In this document: piece by piece, positions 60,467 through 64,000 of the stretch
Layout of the letters: each line of letters starts with the position of its first letter
How positions within the stretch are numbered: the stretch's first letter is position 1
Source of the DNA: an uncultured Bacilli bacterium
GTDB taxonomy: Bacteria; Bacillota_I; Bacilli_A; RF39; UBA660
Reading direction: 5' to 3'
Length of the DNA: 64,000 bases
NCBI GenBank assembly: GCA_934098435.1
Contig: CAKOOV010000006.1
Location: 1-64,000, forward strand
Program-made: the position numbers and the translations under genes
The notes under the pieces: model-generated
The model's database searches: none
Seen by the model: the letters and a program-made list of their open reading frames with translations, nothing else
What the model was told of the DNA's origin: nothing

Positions 60467-60682
60467 TTAATCAAAAAAAATTTCTAAAGTATTAGTAAGA
60501 ATATCCCGATAACTAAAACTTTTTGTCTCATCACCACACGTTCTTATAATAAAAATACAATTATACGTTTCAGTAATAACACCACTATACTCTTCACGTT
60601 TATTACGACTACCATTATATATAATTTTAACAAACTCTCCCAAATTATTATCAATATTATCCTTTATTCTTTCTATTGTCAT
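60467..60682 (-). CDS. veg: Veg protein
   Basis: This 71-aa SH3-like beta-barrel protein matches Veg: RIKDNIDNNLGEFVKIIYNGSRNKREEYSGVI. In Bacillus Veg stimulates biofilm matrix genes and aids spore outgrowth. The ribosome site is weak; only a GGATAT sequence inside the end of yabG lies near the ATG, so it may depend on coupling to yabG, which ends 3 bp upstream. Confidence 0.92.
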   Translation of the reverse strand: MTIERIKDNIDNNLGEFVKIIYNGSRNKREEYSGVITETYNCIFIIRTCGDETKSFSYRDILTNTLEIFFD

Positions 60683-60685
60683 AAT

Positions 60686-61447
60686 TTATCTAGGATATCC
60701 AATATACATCATACCCTTAGTTATAATTCCCCCCATTCCACTAGAACCATATTTTGTTTTGTCTAAAATTTTAATCAAATCAATATTTTTATTCTTATCA
60801 GAAAAAGCAAGACTAGATGCCACAATAGCAGGATCAAGCGCATGAATATTAACCCTCTTAGGACTAGATGCAAAATTAGATCCTGCCCTTATTAGTTCTT
60901 CATAATTAGATTGACAAGCTCCAGCAATTATAGCCAATTTTTCATGAGAATTTTCATATTTTCTAGCAGCTCTAACCGCCTCTATAAACTTATCAGTATT
61001 TTTATAATTACTATTATTCCTATGTTTTCTATAATAAGCATCATGACCTGTAATAACTAGAATATCAGGATTATACTTCTCCAAATTTTCCATAACATCA
61101 TTAACCAAATTGTTATCATTAGATAAAATACCAAACGCTTTAAGTTTATTTTGTTTATAAAATTTCATACATTTATCCAAAAAATCAGCATCCTGATCAA
61201 TATGCAGTATTCTAGCAGGCAAATAAAAAAATTCATCTCTTTCTAACTTTCTATATCCGTCAATTTCTGGAGAAAAATCATCAACCGTTATATCATTATA
61301 GATTTTCAAATCATCTTTACCACTATCAGCATATAACCTAACAAATAAACCCTTAAGTAAATAATTATCACCATCTATCCCAATAATTTTAAATACAATA
61401 TCATTATTATAAGATTTTCTAGTAACCAAATCACCAACATCAAACAT
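60686..61447 (-). CDS. yabG: Sporulation-specific protease YabG
   Basis: This 253-aa protein is the cysteine protease that trims spore coat proteins such as SafA and SpoIVA in Bacillus. Characteristic segments are FDVGDLVTRKSYNNDIVFKI, PARILHIDQDADFLDKCM, VITGHDAYYRKHRN, AGACQSNYEELIRAGSNFASSPKRVN and YGSSGMGGIITKG. The His in GHDA and the Cys in GACQSN are probable catalytic residues. The start at 61447 has GGGTGAT upstream. A CATATTATT box precedes it, without a clear sigma-K -35. Confidence 0.95.
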   Translation of the reverse strand: MFDVGDLVTRKSYNNDIVFKIIGIDGDNYLLKGLFVRLYADSGKDDLKIYNDITVDDFSPEIDGYRKLERDEFFYLPARILHIDQDADFLDKCMKFYKQNKLKAFGILSNDNNLVNDVMENLEKYNPDILVITGHDAYYRKHRNNSNYKNTDKFIEAVRAARKYENSHEKLAIIAGACQSNYEELIRAGSNFASSPKRVNIHALDPAIVASSLAFSDKNKNIDLIKILDKTKYGSSGMGGIITKGMMYIGYPR

Positions 61448-61497
61448 ATAATCACCCATAAAATAATATGCATAAAAGCAAAAAAAATAACAAAGAA

Positions 61498-62292
61498 TTA
61501 TAAACATAACTCATTTGCTATTTCCACAAAAACATTATATGGAATATTTTCACTTCTAGTATTAATGTCAAAACCATATTTAGAAAGAATATTATTAATA
61601 ATATCTAAATCATAGCCGACTAAATTATTTTTAATAGTTTTTCTTTTAAATTTAAAACTATCTTTAATAAGTTTATTAAAAATATCAAAATTTTTAACAT
61701 AATCACTACTACTCTTTATTTTCATCCTAATAACAGCAGAATCAACTTTTGGCTTAGGTACAAAAGAATTCTTACTAACATTACAAACCTTCTCAATATC
61801 AAAAAAGTAATTTAATAATACTGTAATTTGCCCATATTCCTTACTACCAGGTTTAGCAGAAAACCTATCTGCAACTTCTTTTTGAATCATAATAACAATC
61901 TCTTTAACAGGTATTTTATCATTAATAATTTTTGTAATAATCGGAGTAGTAATATAATAAGGCAAATTAGCCACTATATACAAATTATTAAAATCATATT
62001 TAGATATATCCTCATTAACATTCCTATTTAAAAAATCATCGAATATAAGTTCATAATTAACAAAATCACTAAGTTCTTTATTTAAAATCTTTTCAAGTCT
62101 TGTATCAATTTCATATAATATTGCCCTATCCACCTTTTTCAATAACTCCTTAGATAAAGCACCAGCACCAGGTCCAATTTCAATAACTAAGTTGTTATCC
62201 TCATAATCAGTAGCATTAACAATCTTATCAATAATATTTTTATCTTGCAAAAAATTCTGCCCTAAATTTTTTTTATAATCAAAATTATACAT
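61498..62292 (-). CDS. rsmA: 16S rRNA dimethyladenosine transferase RsmA/KsgA
   Basis: This 264-aa enzyme dimethylates two adjacent adenines near the 3' end of 16S rRNA. Motifs are KKNLGQNFLQD, the SAM site VIEIGPGAGALSKEL and the catalytic ANLPYYITTPI. The C-terminal helical domain is present. The N-terminus is at 62292, 1 bp below the end of the zinc-ribbon gene. It belongs to the conserved rsmA-yabG-veg-spoVG order of Bacilli. Confidence 0.97.
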   Translation of the reverse strand: MYNFDYKKNLGQNFLQDKNIIDKIVNATDYEDNNLVIEIGPGAGALSKELLKKVDRAILYEIDTRLEKILNKELSDFVNYELIFDDFLNRNVNEDISKYDFNNLYIVANLPYYITTPIITKIINDKIPVKEIVIMIQKEVADRFSAKPGSKEYGQITVLLNYFFDIEKVCNVSKNSFVPKPKVDSAVIRMKIKSSSDYVKNFDIFNKLIKDSFKFKRKTIKNNLVGYDLDIINNILSKYGFDINTRSENIPYNVFVEIANELCL

Positions 62293-62293
62293 A

Positions 62294-62683
62294 TCAATAA
62301 ATAATAATAACCATAATCTCCGTAATTATTAAAAATGCCGCCGCAAGAGCAAGTCCAAGACCGATTTTATTATAAGTATTATATTTCTTTTTTAAAGAAA
62401 GAATTAAACCAACAACCATAAAAACAAAAGGAATTAAAATAAAGCCTATAGCATAATTAAATCTCTCATAAAAACTTGTATACATACCAACACTACTAAT
62501 ATCCTTAAAAAAACAAGATAAAGATAACATTAAAGCAAAAACACCAGATATAATACTTGCTATTCCAATAGCATTACTATTTTTCTTAAACTTTCCAGCA
62601 CGACTACCATTAACTAAAGAACCACAATGAATACAAACAAAAGCATTTTCATCTATTTTCTTACCACAATTTCTACAATACAT
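62294..62683 (-). CDS. Zinc-ribbon membrane protein
   Basis: This 129-aa protein starts with a zinc ribbon (residues 1-24: CRNCGKK, then CIHCGS, four Cys). A basic linker and three membrane helices follow (about 41-62, 76-98, 107-127). This zinc_ribbon_2-plus-membrane layout is common in Firmicutes; function is unknown. The start at 62683 has GGGAGG upstream. It sits directly before rsmA with a 1-bp gap. Confidence 0.8.
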   Translation of the reverse strand: MYCRNCGKKIDENAFVCIHCGSLVNGSRAGKFKKNSNAIGIASIISGVFALMLSLSCFFKDISSVGMYTSFYERFNYAIGFILIPFVFMVVGLILSLKKKYNTYNKIGLGLALAAAFLIITEIMVIIIY

Positions 62684-62736
62684 AATATATCCTCCCAAAA
62701 TAATTTTATCACAATTAAGACATGTTATCAATAAGA

Positions 62737-62758
62737 AATAGAATCAAAAGATTCTATT
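62737..62758 (-). terminator. Terminator after rlmH
   Basis: AATAGAAT (62737-62744) pairs with ATTCTATT (62751-62758). The stop codon is in the stem and T-rich sequence follows on the minus strand. Confidence 0.7.
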
Positions 62759-63188
62759 TATGATAAGTCTCATTATTAAGTATTTTAAAACATCTATATA
62801 TTTGTTCTAATAAAATAACCCTAAAAAGTTGATGCGGAAAAGTTAGTTTAGAGAAAGATAAACTATAATTAGACCTTTTTTTAACATCATCATGCAAACC
62901 ATATGAACCACCAATTACAAACGTAATATTAGAATTAGTAATAAACAACTTATCAATCTTATTAGCAAACCCCACAGAATCAATTTCATATCCATCTATT
63001 TCTAAAGTAATAACATAATCCCTATTACCTATATATTTTAATATCCTATCACTTTCTTCGTTAATATTAGAATCATCAACCTCAATAATATCAATCTTAT
63101 GATATTTACCTATTCTCTTTTCATAATCCTCTATTGCTTCTCTTAAATATTTTTCTTTAACTCTTCCAACACAAACAATTTTTATCAT
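62754..63188 (-). CDS. rlmH: 23S rRNA (pseudouridine1915-N3)-methyltransferase RlmH
   Basis: This 144-aa SPOUT methyltransferase modifies pseudouridine 1915 of 23S rRNA. It starts IKIVCVGRVKEKYLREAIEDYEKRI. The SAM knot includes TFVIGGSYGL and SLSFSKLTFPHQLFRVILLEQIYR near the C-terminus, where YH is the last conserved pair. It is somewhat shorter than the usual 155-160 aa. Its ATG overlaps the upstream walJ gene by 4 nt (ATGA). Confidence 0.97.
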   Translation of the reverse strand: MIKIVCVGRVKEKYLREAIEDYEKRIGKYHKIDIIEVDDSNINEESDRILKYIGNRDYVITLEIDGYEIDSVGFANKIDKLFITNSNITFVIGGSYGLHDDVKKRSNYSLSFSKLTFPHQLFRVILLEQIYRCFKILNNETYHK

Positions 63189-63940
63189 AACTTAATAAGC
63201 TCCGTTTCTTTATCCTGTTTGGTAATAATAATATTAGGAATATATATATTATCATTTTTCAATTTTTTAATCAAAGTATCATAAGCTATATCTTCAGTAT
63301 TATTCTCTTCAGACAAATGGGCTAATAATATATATCTAGTATTATTTCCAATAAACTCACTCAAATATTTAGCAGAATCATAATTAGATAAATGTCCCTT
63401 ATCAGAAAGTATTCTTTGTCTAAGTTTAAATGGATACTTACCATTATTTAACATTTCAACATCATAATTAGATTCCATTATATATAAATTTCTATTGCTA
63501 AGTAAATCAAAATATTTATGATTTATATAACCAGTATCAGTTACATATACAATAGAACTATCTCCACTAGAAATAACATAACCCCTAGAATCATCTGTAT
63601 CATGAGAAGTTTTAAAAGCCTCAATATGAATATCTTTAATATCAAAGCTATCTTCTAGAAACTTATAATTATTTAAATAATCAAGACTTCTAAGCATAAT
63701 ATCAGTAATATAAACTAAGATATTATGCTTTTTTTCAAAAACCTTAAGTCCTTTTATATGATCAACATGAGTATGCGTAATTAATATTGCATCTAAATCG
63801 TCAGGATTAACACTAAATTCCTCTAATCTTTCCTCCACATATTTAGCCGTATTTCCTATATCAATAAGTATTTTTGCATTATCAGTTTCTATATATGTAG
63901 TATTACCCTTACTACCAGAAGATAAAACGCTAACTTTCAT
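63185..63940 (-). CDS. walJ: MBL-fold metallohydrolase WalJ/YycJ family
   Basis: This 251-aa metallo-beta-lactamase-fold hydrolase has SSGSKGNTTYIE at the N-terminus and the metal motif THTHVDHIKGL (HxHxDH). Further ligands are in SHDTDDSRGY, VTDTGY and AHLSEENN. In Bacillus WalJ is encoded near walRK and affects coordination of division with replication; it is probably an exonuclease-like enzyme. The start overlaps the stop of the partial gene at the window edge by 1 nt. Confidence 0.9.
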   Translation of the reverse strand: MKVSVLSSGSKGNTTYIETDNAKILIDIGNTAKYVEERLEEFSVNPDDLDAILITHTHVDHIKGLKVFEKKHNILVYITDIMLRSLDYLNNYKFLEDSFDIKDIHIEAFKTSHDTDDSRGYVISSGDSSIVYVTDTGYINHKYFDLLSNRNLYIMESNYDVEMLNNGKYPFKLRQRILSDKGHLSNYDSAKYLSEFIGNNTRYILLAHLSEENNTEDIAYDTLIKKLKNDNIYIPNIIITKQDKETELIKL

Positions 63941-64000
63941 CAAAATAAACCTAGAGGATTAATACTTGTACCATATGCCCCACCAATTCTAGCTTCAAAA
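63940..64000 (-). CDS. Partial 3' end of an upstream gene
   Basis: One minus-strand frame is open from the window edge to a TGA at 63940-63942. It gives a C-terminus ending RIGGAYGTSINPLGLF. The TGA and the walJ ATG overlap as TGATG, which supports a real coding end. In Bacillus the gene before walJ is yycI, but this short tail is not enough to identify it. Confidence 0.55.
   Translation of the reverse strand, partial: FEARIGGAYGTSINPLGLF

Noticed and set aside
1..64000. Mollicutes genetic code (TGA as Trp), suggested by the base composition
   Set aside because: TGA ends intact genes (for example at 1720-1722 and 48097-48099), and Trp is TGG in conserved positions.
1..64000. CRISPR array, prophage or insertion sequence
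   Set aside because: No regularly spaced repeats, transposase, integrase or phage structural genes are visible.

Overview
This window is about 64 kb of very AT-rich, densely packed chromosome from a Gram-positive, endospore-forming bacterium. The markers point to class Bacilli, probably an uncultured lineage near Erysipelotrichia, RF39 or the Mollicutes. They are rpoE (RNA polymerase delta), spoIVA, spoVIF, yabP/yabQ/yabG, spoVG, veg, a tyrS T-box, an L10 leader, GatCAB, and the argS-rpoE and ysxC/der neighbourhoods. TGA is used as a stop codon (for example at 1720-1722), so this is the standard bacterial code and not the Mollicutes code. Codons are strongly A/T-biased, intergenic gaps are usually below 100 bp, and many neighbours overlap by 1-8 nt. 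I see no insertion sequence, prophage, CRISPR array or rRNA operon. The single tRNA is tRNA-Asn.

Layout. 0.1-10 kb: rubrerythrin, two small genes, a MurD-MurC fusion enzyme, a membrane histidine-kinase-like protein that has lost both phosphoacceptor residues, a small gene with a homopolymer frameshift, an acyl-activating enzyme and an HExxH protein. 10-24 kb, minus strand: the transcription/translation block secE-nusG, rplK-rplA, rplJ-rplL and rpoB-rpoC. Inserted between rplL and rpoB are an HMA-like protein, three tandem genes sharing a duplicated promoter/terminator/signal-anchor cassette, and the expected rRNA-type methyltransferase. 24-29 kb: tRNA-Asn, a surface protein with cadherin-like repeats, and gatC-gatA-gatB. 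29-40 kb, plus strand: an XRE regulator, Hsp20, an rRNA methyltransferase overlapping an RluA synthase, two zinc proteases, an LCP cell-wall ligase, the GTPases YsxC and Der, SpoVIF, an amidohydrolase and SpoIVA.

40-54 kb: AI-2E transporter, HU, an S24-type repressor, a tandem YhhQ/VUT pair, two acyl-CoA-dehydratase-activase-related genes, rpoE-argS-DUF1934, a class A PBP, a probable small RNA unit, two small membrane proteins, and prmC-prfA. 54-64 kb: T-box-controlled tyrS, tilS-ftsH, then the conserved minus-strand run walJ-rlmH, a zinc-ribbon protein, rsmA, yabG, veg, spoVG, yabP, yabQ, divIC.

Regulation is unusually readable. Many genes have their own promoter with an extended -10 (TGnTATAAT or TGATAAAAT) only about 17-25 nt before the start codon. 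Convergent or adjacent genes share short terminators whose stems contain the stop codons. Two sporulation genes (spoIVA, yabP) carry sigma-E-like promoters with the expected 13-nt spacer.

Most of the window is ordinary housekeeping. The most unusual items are the three-gene cassette array inside the rplL-rpoB interval, the MurD-MurC fusion, the double-degenerate kinase/receiver protein and the orphan promoter-terminator unit near 50.6 kb.
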